The notes below the pieces were generated by a model. The model worked only from the letters and a program-made list of their open reading frames with translations, had not been told where the DNA came from and did not search any database. From contig JAKOON010000043.1 of NCBI GenBank assembly GCA_022577435.1, positions 571,001 through 635,000 of the forward strand: a stretch of 64,000 bases of DNA, written 5' to 3'. Positions 12,262 through 24,553 of this stretch are shown piece after piece. The first letter of the stretch is position 1. Each line of letters opens with the position of its first letter. Source of the DNA: Embiotoca jacksoni. Lineage: Eukaryota > Chordata > Actinopteri > Embiotocidae. The position numbers and the translations under genes were made by a program.

Positions 12262-13594
12262 ACATTCACATATACACACATACACACATACACACATACA
12301 CACATTCACACATACACACATTCACACATTCACACATACACACACACACATACACACATTTACACATACACACACATTCACACAAACACTCACATACACA
12401 CATTCACACATACACACATACACACATTAACACATACACACATACATAAATATACACATTCACGTACACACATTCACACATTCACACATACACACATATA
12501 CACATTCACACACACACATACACACATACACACATACACACATTCACACATACACACATACGCACATACGCACATACACACATTCACACACACACACACA
12601 CACATACACACATTCACACATACACACATACACACATTCACACATACACACATTCACACATACATACATACATACACACATACACACCTTCAAACATTCA
12701 CACATGCACACATACACACATTCACACATACACACATACAAACATCCACACATTCACACATACACACATTCACACATTCACACATACACACATTCACACA
12801 TTCACACATACACACATACACACATTCACACATACACACACATTCACACATTCACACATACATACACATTCACACATTCACACATACACACATTCACACA
12901 TTCACACATACACACATTCACACATACACACATTCACACATACACACATACACACATTCATACATTTACACATTCACACATACACACATTCACACACACA
13001 CACACACACACATACACACATATACACACATACACACATACACACATTCACACATACACACACATTCACACATACACACATACACACATTCACACATACA
13101 CACACATTCACACATACACACTTACACACATTCACACATACACACATACACACATACACACATACACACATACACACATTCACACATACACACACATACA
13201 CACATTCACACATACACACATTCACACATTCACACATACACACATTCACACATACACACATACACACATACAAACACATTCACACATTCACACATACATA
13301 CACATTCACACATTCACACATACATACACATTCACACATTCACACATACACACATTCACACATACACACATTCATACATTCACACATTCACACATACACA
13401 CATTCACACATACACACACATTCACACATACACACATTCACACATACACACATACACACGTTCACACATACACACATACGCACATTCACACATACGCACA
13501 TACACACATTCACACATTCACACATACACACATTCACACATTCACACATACACACATACACACATTCATACATTTACACATTCACACATACACA

Positions 13595-13635
<41 letters not shown>

Positions 13636-16031
13636 TCACATATACACACATACACACATACACACATTCACACATACACACACATTCACACATACACACA
13701 TACACACATTCACACATACACACATTCACACATTCACACATACACACATACACACATTCACACATACACACACACATACACATATTTACACATACACACA
13801 CATTCACACAAACACTCACATACACATTCACACATACACACATACACACATTCACACATACACACATACACGCATTAACACATACACACATACACACATA
13901 CACACATTCACGTACACACATTCACACATTCACACATACACACATATACACATTCACACACACACATACACACATACACACATACACACATACGCACATT
14001 CACACATTCACACACACATACACACATTCACACATACACACATACACACACACACATTCACACATTCACACATACACACACTCACACATTCACACATACA
14101 CACATATACACATACACACATTCACACATACACACATATACACACACTCACACATTCACACATTCACACATTCACACATACACACATACACACATACACA
14201 CATTCACACATACACACATACACACATTCACACATACACACATATACACACACTCACACATTCACACATTCACACATTCACACATACACACATATACACA
14301 CACTCACACATTCACACATTCACACATACACACATACACACATACACACATTCACACATACACACATACACACATTCACACATACACACATATACACGCA
14401 CACACATTCACACATTCACACATTCACACATACACACATACACACATTCACACATACACACATATACACACACTCACACATTCACGCATTCACACATTCA
14501 CACATACACACATATACACACACTCACACATTCACACATTCACACATACACACATACACACACACTCACACATTCACACATACACACATATACACATACA
14601 CACATTCACACATACACACACATACACACATACACACATTCACACATTCACACATTCACACATACACACACACTCACACATTCACACATACACACATACA
14701 CACATATACACACATTCACACATACACACATATACACACACTCACACATACACACATTCACACATACACACATACACACACTCACACATTCACACATTCA
14801 CACATTCACACATATACACACACTCACACATTCACACATTCACACATACACACATACACACATTCACACATACACACATACACACATTCACACATACACA
14901 CATATACACACACACACGTTCACACATTCACACATACACACATATACACACACTCACACATTCACACATTCACACATACACACATACACACATACACACA
15001 TTCACACAAACACACATATACACACACTCACACATTCACACATTCACACATTCACACATTCACACATACACACACACTCACACATTCACACCTTCACACA
15101 TACACACACATACACACATACACACACATACACACATTCACACATACACACACTCACACATTCACACATACACACACGTTCACACATTCAAACATTCACA
15201 CATACACACATACACACATTCACACATACACACATGCAAACATTCACACATTCACACATACACACACACATTCACACATACACACATACACACATTCATA
15301 CATTCACACATACACACATACACACATTCACACATACACACATACACACATACACACACATTCACACATACACACATTCACACATACACACATTCACACA
15401 TTCACACATACACACATTCACACATACACACACATACACACACATTCACACATACATACACATTCACACATTCACACATACACACATTCACACATACACA
15501 CATACACACACACACACATACACACATTCACACATTCACACATACACACATTCACACATTCACACATACACACATTCACACATACACACATTCACACATA
15601 CACACATACACACATTCACACATACACACACATTCACCCATGCACACATACATACACCTTCACACATTCACACATACACACATTCACACATTCACACATA
15701 CACACATTCACACATACACACATTCACACATACACACATACACACATTCACACATACAAACACATTCACATATACATACACATTCACACATTCACACATA
15801 CACACATTCACACATTCACACATACACACATACACACATTCATACATTCACACATTCACACATACACACATACACACATTCACACATACACACACATTCA
15901 CACATACACACATTCACACACACACATTCACGCATTCACACATACATACACATTCACACATACACACATTCACACATTCACACAAACACACATACACACA
16001 TTCATACATTTACACATTCACACATACACAT

Positions 16032-16067
<36 letters not shown>

Positions 16068-16716
16068 ACATTCACATATACACACATACACACATACACA
16101 CATTCACACATACACACACATTCACACATACACACATACACACACATTCACACACACACACACATACACACATTCACACATACACACACACATACACACA
16201 TACACACATTCACACATACACACATACACACATTCACACATACACACACATACACACATTCACACATACACACACATTCACACATTCACACATACACACA
16301 TTCACACATTCACACATACACACATTCACACATACACACATTCACACATACACACATTCACACATACAAACACATTCACACATTCACACATACATACACA
16401 TACACACATTCACACATACACACACATTCACACATACACACATACGCACATACACACATTCACACATTCACACATACACACATTCACACATACACACATA
16501 CACACATTCACACATACACACACATTCACACATTCACACATACACACATTCACACATACACACATACACACGTTCACACATACACACACATTCACACATA
16601 CACACATTCACACATACGCACATACACACATTCACACATTCACACATACACACATTCACACATTCACACATACACACATACACACATTCATACATTTACA
16701 CATTCACACATACACA

Positions 16717-16753
<37 letters not shown>

Positions 16754-17482
16754 ACATTCACATATACACACATACACACATACACACATACACACATTCA
16801 CACATACACACATTCACACATTCACACATACACACACACACATACACACATTTACACATACACACACATTCACACAAACACTCACATACACACATTCACA
16901 CATACACACATACACACATTAACACATACACACATACACACATACACACATTCACGTACACACATTCACACATTCACACATACACACATATACACATTCA
17001 CACACACACATACACACATACACACATACACACATTCACACATACACACATACGCACATACGCACATACACACATTCACACACACACACACACACATACA
17101 CACATTCACACATACACACATACACACATTCACACATACACACATTCACACATACATACATACATACACACATACACACCTTCAAACATTCACACATGCA
17201 CACATACACACATTCACACATACACACATACAAACATCCACACATTCACACATACACACATTCACACATTCACACATACACACATTCACACATTCACACA
17301 TACACACATACACACATTCACACATACACACACATTCACACATTCACACATACATACACATTCACACATTCACACATACACACATTCACACATTCACACA
17401 TACACACATTCACACATACACACATTCACACATACACACATACACACATTCATACATTTACACATTCACACATACACACATT

Positions 17483-17513
<31 letters not shown>

Positions 17514-18018
17514 ACATATACACACATACACACATACACACATTCACACATACACACACATTCACACATACACACATACACACATTCACACATACACACA
17601 CATTCACACATACACACATACACACATTCACACATACACACATACACACATACACACATACACACATACACACATACACACATTCACACATACACACACA
17701 TACACACATTCACACATACACACATTCACACATTCACACATACACACATTCACACATACACACATACACACATACAAACACATTCACACATTCACACATA
17801 CATACACATTCACACATTCACACATACATACACATACACACACATTCACACATACACACATTCACACATACACACATACACACGTTCACACATACACACA
17901 TACGCACATTCACACATACGCACATACACACATTCACACATTCACACATACACACATTCACACATTCACACATACACACATACACACATTCATACATTTA
18001 CACATTCACACATACACA

Positions 18019-18057
<39 letters not shown>

Positions 18058-19670
18058 TCACATATACACACATACACACATACACACATTCACACATACA
18101 CACACATTCACACATACACACATACACACATTCACACATACACACATTCACACATTCACACATACACACATACACACATTCACACATACACACACACATA
18201 CACATATTTACACATACACACACATTCACACAAACACTCACATACACATTCACACATACACACATACACACATTCACACATACACACATACACACATTAA
18301 CACATACACACATACACACATACACACATTCACGTACACACATTCACACATTCACACATACACACATATACACATTCACACACACACATACACACATACA
18401 CACATACACACATACGCACATTCACACATTCACACACACATACACACATTCACACATACACACATACACACACACACATTCACACATTCACACATACACA
18501 CATACACACATACACACATTCACACATACACACATACACACATTCACACATACATACATACACACATTCACACATACACACATACAAACATCCACACATT
18601 CACACATACACACATTCACACATTCACACATACACACATTCACACATTCACACATTCACACATACACACATTCACACATACACACATACACACATTCACA
18701 CATACACACACATACACACACATTCACACATACATACATTCACACATACACACATTCACACATACACACACATACACACATTCACACATACACACATTCA
18801 CACATACACACATTCACACATACACACATACACATACACACATACACACATTTACACATACACACACATTCACACAAACACTCACATACACAAACACACA
18901 CATACACACATTCACACATACACACATACACACATACACACATTCACGTACACACATTCACACATTCACACATACACACATACACACATTCATACATTTA
19001 CACAAACACACACATACACACATACACACATTTACACATACACACACATTCACACAAACACTCACATACACACATTCACACATACACACATACACACATT
19101 CACACATTCACACGTACACACATTCACACATACACACATACACACATTCACGTACATACATTCACACATTCACACATACACACATACACACATACACACA
19201 TTCACACATTCACACGTACACACATTCACACATACACACATACACACATTCATACATTTACACATTCACACACACATATACACACATACACACATTCACA
19301 CATTCACACACACATATACACACATACACACATTCACACATTCACACACACATACACACATTCACACATTCACACGTACACACATTCACACATACACACA
19401 TACACACATTCACGTACACACATTCACACATACACACATACACACATTCACACATACATACATACACACATATTCACACATTCACACATACGCACACATT
19501 CACACATACACACACATTCACACATACACACACATTCACACATACACACACATTCACACACACACATACACACATACACACATTCACACATACACACATT
19601 CACACATTCACAAATACACACATACACACATTCACACATTCACACATACATACACATTCACACAATCACA

Positions 19671-19739
<69 letters not shown>

Positions 19740-19748
19740 TCACACATA
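8795..19748. repeat. Giant CA-rich tandem array (ATTCACAC / ATACACAC units), about 11 kb
   Basis: The + strand is built almost only from 8-mers ATTCACAC and ATACACAC, with 10-mer ATATACACAC and dinucleotide CA insertions, and almost no G. Sparse private variants (ACGC, ATGC, CATCCAC, TTCACCCATGC) act as markers. They show higher-order structure, including a tandem duplication of about 4.4 kb. A recurrent block with CATTCATACATTTACAC followed by a pure CA run appears near 11500, 12190, 12960, 13570, 16010, 16690, 17450, 17990, 18990 and 19250. Long open frames exist only because the unit lacks stops in those frames; this is not coding sequence. Confidence 0.97.
9580..18490. repeat. Tandem segmental duplication of about 4.4 kb inside the array
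   Basis: Private variants recur at a near-constant offset: TATACACGCA at 9917 and 14391 (offset 4474), TTCACGCATT at 10007 and 14481 (4474), TTCACCCATGC at 11141 and 15633 (4492), and the marker-rich block 12544-12753 at 17036-17245 (4492). Near the right end the offset falls to about 4422. Copy 1 runs from about 9580 to 14070 and copy 2 from about 14070 to 18490, directly adjacent. Small indels in whole repeat units explain the drift in offset. A misassembled tandem cannot be excluded. Confidence 0.8.
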
Positions 19749-19965
19749 GACATTGAACTTCTAGCCGTGGGGATGCGCCCTTATTATTTAGTTATAGTTA
19801 TATTATTATAGTTCACGTCCGCCATTGTTATCGCTGTTTACATTCCTCCATCAGCTGACGTAGAGGCAGCAGTGGACACCATCTACTCCACTGTGTCCAA
19901 ACTTCAGACGAAGCATCCCGGTGCATTTTTGTTAGTTACTGGAGACTTAAACCAGTCTGGATAAA
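19749..19965 (+). pseudogene. LINE APE-type endonuclease fragment (copy B)
   Basis: The reading DIELLAVGMRPYY, then after a short AT-rich disruption (19791-19811) AIVIAVYIPPSADVEAAVDT and GAFLLVTGDLNQSG, matches the C-terminal half of an apurinic-type endonuclease. The V-T-G-D-(F/L)-N motif is a conserved catalytic block of that fold. A stop follows at once. The N-terminal catalytic residues are missing. Confidence 0.65.
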
Positions 19966-20065
19966 GTTCTGCCAACTTTTCACCAGTATGTTAACTGCCC
20001 CACCCGGAACAATAAAACTCTGGACCTACTGGATGCTAATGCCATGGATGCATACAGTACTACTG

Positions 20066-20088
20066 CCCCCCCCCCCCCCCCCCCCCCC
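20066..20088 (+). repeat. Poly-C run inside LINE copy B
   Basis: About 23 consecutive cytosines sit where the related protein would read a short Pro/Leu stretch. The run destroys the frame between the endonuclease and linker regions. Its length is likely to be unstable in sequencing. Confidence 0.9.
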
Positions 20089-20156
20089 TTGGTAGATCAG
20101 ACCACAACCTGGTCCTGCTGACTCCCAGGTATGTCCCCCTGGTACAGAGGCAGCCT

Positions 20157-21026
20157 GTGACCACCAGGACTGTGAGGAGGTGGACACAGGAGGCTAAAGA
20201 CGCCTTGCAGGACTGCTTTGAGTCCACGGACTGGGATGTGCTGTGTGGACCACATGGGGAGGACATCAACAGCAGGACGGACTGTATCACAGAATACATC
20301 AAATTCTGTGAACACACCACCGTACCATCCCGGACTGAACACTGCTTCCCCAACAACAAGCCCTGGATCACCAGTGACCTGAAAGTTCTACTTAATAAGA
20401 AGAAAGCAGCCTTCAGGTCTGGGGACAGGGAGGAGCTCAGGAGAGTGCAGCGCCACCTGAAGGAGAAGATGAGAGAGTGCAAGGACTCCTACAGGAGGAA
20501 GCTGGAGGCCAAACTCCAGCAGAACAACGTGAGGGAGGTGTGGACCGGTATGAAGGAGATTACTGGGTTCAAGGGGAGAGAGAGACAAACAGGGGGAACC
20601 TGGAGAGGAACAACCGGGGGGAACCTGGAGAGGAACAGCCAGGGGGAACCTGGAGAGGAACAACCGGGGGGAACCTGGAGAGGAACAACCGGGGGGAACC
20701 TGGAGAGGAACAACCAGGGGGAACCTGGAGAGGAACAACCAGAGGGAACCTGGAGAGGAACAACCAGGGGGAACCTGGAGAGCAACAATGAGCTAAACTG
20801 TTTCTTCAACAGGTTTAGTTCACCCCCCTCATCTGTCTCCTCCACACACCACACCTCCCAAACACCTCTGCAGCCTCACCCCCTCCCCCCCTGTGCCCCC
20901 CCTGGTGAACTGCATAGAGCCCTCAATCTCAAAGGGCTCTTCCTCCATCGACACCTTGACCCCCCCCCCCCGCCCCCCCACACACACCCCTCTCATCCCC
21001 CTCTCTGTGATGACTGGCCAGGTTAG
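20157..21026 (+). pseudogene. LINE linker region ORF (copy B)
   Basis: The open stretch of 289 codons starts TTRTVRRWTQEAKDALQDCF and continues through the basic RRKLEAKLQQNNVREVW region, the 25-bp VNTR (20588-20785, about eight units) and a proline-rich end. The same region in copy A is in one frame up to its VNTR. The frame is then broken by the 31-bp triplication. Confidence 0.7.
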
Positions 21027-21066
21027 GAGACAGCTGGAGAGACTCCGCCAGCACAAGGCTGCAGGA

Positions 21067-21165
21067 CCTGACTGCATCAGCCCCGTGGTCCTGAAGACCT
21101 GACGGCATCGGCCCTGGGTCCTGAAGACCTGACGGCATCAGCCCCGGGGTCCTGAAGACCTGCGC
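21067..21165 (+). repeat. 31-bp triplication in LINE copy B
   Basis: There are three variants of the 31-bp CTGACNGCATCRGCCC unit, one shortened (GGCATCGGCCCTGGGTCCTG). The organisation matches copy A, so the triplication probably predates the split of the two copies. Confidence 0.8.
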
Positions 21166-21317
21166 CGTCCAGCTGGCTGAGGTCCTACAACACCTCTTCA
21201 ACCTGAGCCTGAAGCAGGAGGAGGTCCCGGTGCTGTGGAAGATGTCCTGTCTGGTTCCAGTCCCTAAGAAGACGACTTCATCTGGCCTCAACGACGACGG
21301 TTGCCCTCACATCTCAT

Positions 21318-21830
21318 GTGATGAAGGTTCTGGAGAGGCTGGTCTTGGCCCACCTCAGACCGCTGGTGAAATCTTCTCTGGACCCTCTACAATTTGCGTA
21401 CCAGCCTCATGTGGGAGTGGACGATGCCATCATCTACCTGCTGCAACGAGCTCAGTCTCACCTGGATGGAACCGGTGACTCTGTGAGAATCACTTTCTTT
21501 GATTTCTCCAGTGCATTTAACACCATCCAACCACTGCTGCTGAGTGAGAAGCTGCGGGTGGTGGGGGTGGACACGTCCACCGTCTCCTGGATCACTGACT
21601 ACCTGACAGGCAGACCACAGTTTGTCCGTCTGGGCAGTGTGCTGTCTGATACGGTGGTCAGTGGTACTGGAGCTCCTCAGGGAACTGTTCTGTCTCCTTC
21701 CTGTTCACCTTCTACACCACTGACTTCCAGAACAACTCAGAGTCAAGACATCTGCAGAAGTTCTCTGATGACTGCAGTGGTTGGATGTATAAGGGATGGA
21801 CGGGAGGAGGAGTCAGTGGACGGTGTATAA
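21318..21830 (+). pseudogene. LINE reverse transcriptase core (copy B), frameshifted
   Basis: This has the same RT as copy A: fingers motif LDPLQFAYQP, motif A FFDFSSAFN and motif B GAPQGTVLSP. One C is missing after the LSP codons relative to copy A (TCTCCTTCC against TCTCCCTTCC), so the SDDSA catalytic motif falls out of frame. The thumb region continues in two further frames to about 22485. Confidence 0.8.
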
Positions 21831-22865
21831 GGGATGGACGGGAGGAGGAGTACAGGGCAGTAGTGGAGGACTTTGTGGAGTGGGCAGGAAGAAATCACCT
21901 CCTCCTGAACGTGGCCAAGACCAGAGAGATGGTGGTCGACTTCAGGAGGAAGGCGACGGCTCCACAACCGCTGAGAGTTCTGGGAGAGGAGGTGGACATG
22001 GTGGAGGAGGACAAGTACCTGGTGTCTCCATGACAACAGACTGAACTGGAAGACCAACATCAACGTTGTCTACAAGAAGGGGATGAGTCGACTCTTTTTC
22101 TTGAGGAAACTTCGATCCTTCAATGTGTGCAGCAAGATGTTGGAGATGTTCTACCATCTGTTGTAGCCAGTGAACTGTACTTCTAGTAGTCTGCTGGGGG
22201 AGCAGCATTGGAGCCGGAGACACCAACAGACTTAACAAACTGGTTAAGAAGGCCGGCTCCATCATCGGCTACAAACTGGATAGTCTGGAAAAGGTGGTGG
22301 AGAGGAGGACGCTGAACAAACTATTATCTATATTGGATAATCCTGACCACCCTCTCCACCTGCTGCAGGGACAGAGGAGGACGTTCTCCAAAAGATTCCT
22401 CCAGCTCCGCTGTCACAAGGACAGATACAGGAGATCATTCCAGATACAGGAGATCATTCCTGATACTGGAGATCATTCCAGATAGAGGAGATCATTCCAG
22501 ATACAGGAGATCATTCCTGATACAGGAGATCATTCCTGATACTGGAGATCATTCCTGCCCACTGCAATAAGTCTGTACAATAACTCACCTCTGGCAAAAT
22601 CCATCACATAACAATAACACTGTGTTTCTTGGTTTGTTTGTATATAATATATATAGATATATAACATACTGTATATACTGTGCATTTTATATTTTATATT
22701 TTTTACTGCTATTTACTGCTATTTTATTGCTTTTCTATTATTCTATTCTATTCTATTCTATTATTTTATTCTATTATTTCTATTATTATCTTATTGCTTC
22801 TGTATGCTGCTGTCGCGAAAAAATTTCCCCTCGGGGATTAATAAAGTAAATACCTACCTACCTAC

Positions 22866-23250
22866 CATACACACATTCACACATTCACACACGTTCACAC
22901 ATTCACACACACATTCACACATTCACACGTTCACAGATTAACACACATTCACACACGTTCACACATTCACACACACATTCACACGTTCACAGATTAACAC
23001 ACATTCACACATTCACACATTCACACGTTCACAGATTAACACACATTCACACATTCACACACACATTCACACACACATTCACACACACATTCACACATTC
23101 ACACACACATTCACACACATACACACATTCACACACATTCACACATTCACACACACATTCACACACACACATTCACACACACATTCACACACACATTCAC
23201 ACACATTCACACATTCACACACACACATACTCACACACACTCACGCACTA
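22866..23250. repeat. Continuation of the CA-rich array after the LINE
   Basis: ATTCACAC and CACACATTCACA units resume directly after the LINE tail. They include a local unit with CACGTTCACAGATTAACACA present three times (about 22927-23045). The composition differs slightly from the left part (more ACACACATTC, no ATATACACAC), consistent with independent drift. Confidence 0.93.
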
Positions 23251-23465
23251 AAGGAGCTGCCTCCGAGGTGCTCTCCATCAGGAATCCATTCACACACCGA
23301 TGGAGCAGAGCTGAACATACACGGTGGTCTATTCATCGTCATCAGGAGCGATTCAGGGTTCAGGGTGTTGCCCAAGGGAACTTCGGCATGTGGACAAGAC
23401 GAACCGGGAATCAAACCTTTCAATTAGTGGGTAACCCGGTCTCCCACTGTCTCACCGCCCACAAC
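23251..23465 (+). mobile_element. Right part of the dispersed repeat that hosts the giant array
   Basis: It contains CATTCACACACCGATGGAGC, CATCAGGAGCGATTCAGGGT, GTGTTGCCCAAGGGAACTTC, GGCATGTGGACAAGACGAAC and CGGGAATCAAACC. I recognise this as the 3' part of the dispersed teleost repeat begun at 8700. Together the two ends imply a host element of a few hundred bp that was enlarged by array growth plus a LINE. Confidence 0.65.
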
Positions 23466-23727
23466 CTGTGGTGGGTGGAGCAGTCTGGAGAAGGGAACCA
23501 CGGTTTGATTCACCGGTTTGACCCTGCTGACCTGAATGTTGGATGAACCGAATTGATGATGGAGGTGGGGAAGGTGGAGCGAGCTGCCAGTTCACTGGAT
23601 ACCACATCACACCAGTTTGGTCCTGGATTATCGGCATCCATCCCAAATCTATCAGCCACTTCCTTCGGGCAGAATTCCTGAGCAGGACCACAAGTCAGCA
23701 ATGACGGATGAGAGCACAGGCAGAGGC
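23466..23727. other. Unassigned spacer left of the chromovirus
   Basis: Short open frames occur on both strands but no protein family is recognised. It ends with GAGGC (23723-23727), the left copy of the chromovirus target-site duplication. Confidence 0.45.
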
Positions 23728-24539
23728 TGTTATGGGGTGAGGGGATCAACGAACCCAAATGCAGACACACGGCAAAATCTCTTAGGAATCAGGTCTTTAT
23801 TCCCCGGGCAGTGAGAACAAACAGGAAATGCACGCCAAGAGTCTGTGTCAATTTGCGCTTCGCCACACGAGGGAATCCCGGGGTTCCCCTTGACACGTGG
23901 CCGGGTGACGTAGCCGAACGGCGATGCTCCGCTGGAGGAATCCCCAGATCTCTCCTCAGCGAGCTGATTGGCTGGATCGACTGTGTGACGTCCGCGACTC
24001 GACACAGGATCGCCCCAAACCTCGACAGCGGATCTCCGAGGAACGCACTGGAGGGTCTCTTCGTGCAGGTGATGCCCGTGGCTCGACACTGGACGGAACC
24101 GGCAGGGTCGACTGTGTGACACTCCTAGCTCGACACAGGATTGCCAAGATTGCAGCAGATGATCTCCGAGGAACGATCTGGAATCTTCTTCGTTCAGGTG
24201 GATGCCCGTGGCCCGACACTGAACGGCAGGAAACAGGAAACAGGTCAGAATCGTAATCTCAACAACGGGAGACGGAACGGACTTACTGGACGGGTTGACG
24301 GGTAGGCAACGGACGAACTGACACCAGATGGGCAGGAGACCGGAGTATTAGTAGCGGCTGGCGTAATCAATTGGAATGCCGCTCAGCTGTGCTGCCGGAG
24401 AGGTGCGGTAGTGGGCGGTGCTTGGAGGAGGGTACTGCTGAGGGAGAAAAACAGACAGGGAAATGACAGGACACAGGAGGAAAGGTATTCGGGGGTTAAA
24501 CAGAGGAAAACACACTAGGAACAGACAGGAATCCTAACA
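23728..24539 (-). repeat. 3' LTR of the chromovirus
   Basis: This is an 812-bp LTR with TG...CA ends (TGTTAGGATT...CCCCATAACA on the coding strand). It is the downstream LTR for the minus-strand element and looks identical to the one at 28929-29740. Confidence 0.96.
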
Positions 24540-24553
24540 GTACCCCCCTCTCA
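24540..24553 (-). other. Polypurine tract next to the 3' LTR, overlapping the pol stop
   Basis: On the coding strand the sequence is TGAGAGGGGGGTAC directly before the 3' LTR. The pol stop TGA (24553-24551) forms the start of the purine tract. Such a tract primes plus-strand DNA synthesis. Confidence 0.8.

Larger units (their letters stand above)
19749..22865 (+). mobile_element. Rex1/Babar-like non-LTR retrotransposon, copy B, inserted in the CA array
   Basis: This is the same LINE subfamily as copy A but longer at the 5' end. It begins inside the endonuclease domain (DIELLAVGMRPYY at about 19751) and then reads AIVIAVYIPPSADVEAAVDT and LLVTGDLNQSG before a stop. The linker, 25-bp VNTR, 31-bp triplication, RT core, 38-bp VNTR, 19-bp block and the CCCCTCGGGGATTAATAAAG tail follow. 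Array units flank it on both sides (19680-19748 and 22866 onward), so it inserted into the array. A target duplication cannot be told apart from the repeats. It has several frameshifts, an internal C run and a one-base deletion in the RT, so it is dead. Confidence 0.88.

Noticed and set aside
12544..18343. Minus-strand open frames of repeating Cys-Val-Tyr-Met in the array
   Set aside because: Shadows of the same repeat on the other strand. Useful only as markers for the 4.4-kb duplication.
8726..19811. Very long open frames (up to 2350 codons) rich in His and Thr
   Set aside because: They exist only because the ATTCACAC/ATACACAC units lack stop codons in those frames. All three frames give the same kind of peptide, and there is no start context, splice site or non-repeat protein.
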